Shown in pieces: positions 4,656 through 5,090 of a stretch of 5,090 bases of DNA. A program made the position numbers and the translations under genes. The stretch is taken from the NCBI GenBank assembly GCA_025998475.1, contig BNVZ01000098.1:1-5090 (forward strand), read 5' to 3'. This DNA is from Endomicrobiia bacterium. GTDB lineage: Bacteria > Elusimicrobiota > Endomicrobiia > Endomicrobiales > Endomicrobiaceae. Numbering within the stretch: the stretch's first letter is position 1; every line of letters begins with the position of its first letter. The notes beneath the pieces were generated by a model, which saw only the letters and a program-made list of their open reading frames with translations, was not told the DNA's origin and ran no database searches.

Positions 4656-5090
4656 TCAATGTCGCTTTTTGTTTCTTTGTTCGAAATATCTGTCCAATAT
4701 ATCTTTAGCTTCGTTAATTTTTTTCATTTTTTCAGTTGATTCTGGAGAACCTAAGTTTTTATCAGGATGATGTTGCTGAGCCATTCTTCTATAAGCCGTC
4801 TTAACTTCATCTAAAGTCACGACATCTATAGTTTTATGTATTTCAAGTGTTTCAAGTGCCTGCGTTATCTTCTCATACTCAGTATCCTCCCGCCTCTGGT
4901 ACTACTGCCGTTCCCACCGTTCCCCCGTCATCCCGCCACTTTATCCCGTCCTCAGAACTCAGCCACGCCTTTCCATCATCTGTTCTCAGCCACACCTGTC
5001 CGAAATAAGCCCCCAGCCACGCCCTCCCGTCATCCTTAGACCTCAGCCACTCCAGCCCGTCATTAGACTTCAGCCACTCCTGCCCAAGAA
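4656..5090 (-). pseudogene. Trp-Leu repeat protein with C-terminal DnaJ-type J domain; 3' part, apparently frameshifted
   Basis: Reading leftwards from the window edge, a 69-residue frame encodes Trp-Leu repeats of nine residues (WLKSNDGLE, WLRSKDDGRA, WLGAYFGQV, WLRTDDGKA, WLSSEDGIK, then WRDDGG) and stops at TGA 4881-4879 after AVVPEAGGY. A second frame, open from 4901 to TGA 4658-4656, encodes EYEKITQALETLEI and then a J domain. It has TLDEVKTAYRRMAQQHHPDK with the His-Pro-Asp loop (4769-4761) and a helix INEAKDILDRYF. J domains stimulate the ATPase of Hsp70 (DnaK). The J frame has no suitable start codon of its own. Removing one G from GGG at 4891-4889 fuses the frames as VVPEAEDTEYEKITQALE. 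This argues for one gene disrupted by a one-base insertion (mutation, slippage site or sequencing error). The N-terminal part lies outside the window. The repeat part is GC-rich, unlike the J-domain part. Confidence 0.75.
4934..5090 (-). repeat. Degenerate 27-bp tandem repeat encoding Trp-Leu units
   Basis: The plus-strand hexamer CAGCCA (TGGCTG, Trp-Leu, on the coding strand) recurs at 4960, 4987, 5014, 5044 and 5071. The spacings are 27, 27, 30 and 27 bases, and a further Trp codon (4936-4938) is in register 27 bases earlier. Each unit follows the pattern W-L-x-S/T-x-D-G-x-x. The spacing of 30 adds a single codon (DDG), so the frame is kept. The array runs off the right edge. Confidence 0.85.

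Noticed and set aside
4836..5039. 67-residue plus-strand Pro-rich frame
   Set aside because: It lies opposite the J-domain and Trp-Leu repeat gene. Its Pro/His/Thr repeats are just the complement of the 27-bp repeat.
4934..5090. CRISPR-like array at the right edge
   Set aside because: The repeats are contiguous, degenerate and in codon register (27 or 30 bases), with no unique spacers. They encode protein repeats.

Overview
The window is AT-rich overall. The genes use AT-rich codons, while about 210 bases at the right end are markedly GC-rich (about 58% in 4921-4980). The gene content points to a Gram-negative bacterium: a secreted MltD-like lytic transglycosylase, a membrane-anchored metallophosphoesterase and a decayed lipoprotein gene. 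AT-richness, insertion-sequence remnants and several genes broken by single-base lesions suggest a host-associated lineage undergoing genome decay. Elusimicrobiota (Endomicrobium-like) is a guess from general style, not something the sequence proves.

Left part (1-553): the C-terminal end of an IS5-family-type transposase and its probable right terminus lie next to a complete tRNA-Val(GAC). About 240 bases follow without a convincing gene. A second, degraded IS-end-like motif lies just upstream of the first intact gene.

Intact core (554-3337): a DUF4416 protein gene and a four-helix membrane metallophosphoesterase gene overlap by one base (TGATG) and are probably co-transcribed and translationally coupled. 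They converge, with a 10-base gap, on a lytic transglycosylase gene with LysM-type domains on the minus strand. That gene starts with GTG directly behind an extended -10 promoter, without a visible Shine-Dalgarno, and has IS-end-like sequences at its 5' edge.

Decayed block (about 3338-4540): an IS left-end-like motif, a strong IS256-end-like inverted repeat and a stretch with no clear gene are followed by two apparent pseudogenes in series. The second is a lipoprotein gene whose lipobox cysteine codon is a TGA stop and whose C-terminal part lies in another frame.

Right part (4656-5090, minus strand): the 3' end of a gene for a protein with 9-residue Trp-Leu repeats (27-bp DNA repeats) leading into a C-terminal DnaJ-type J domain. 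One extra base in a short G run appears to separate the two parts. This repeat/J-domain architecture is the least familiar item here and the best candidate for something undescribed, but only its 3' end is visible.
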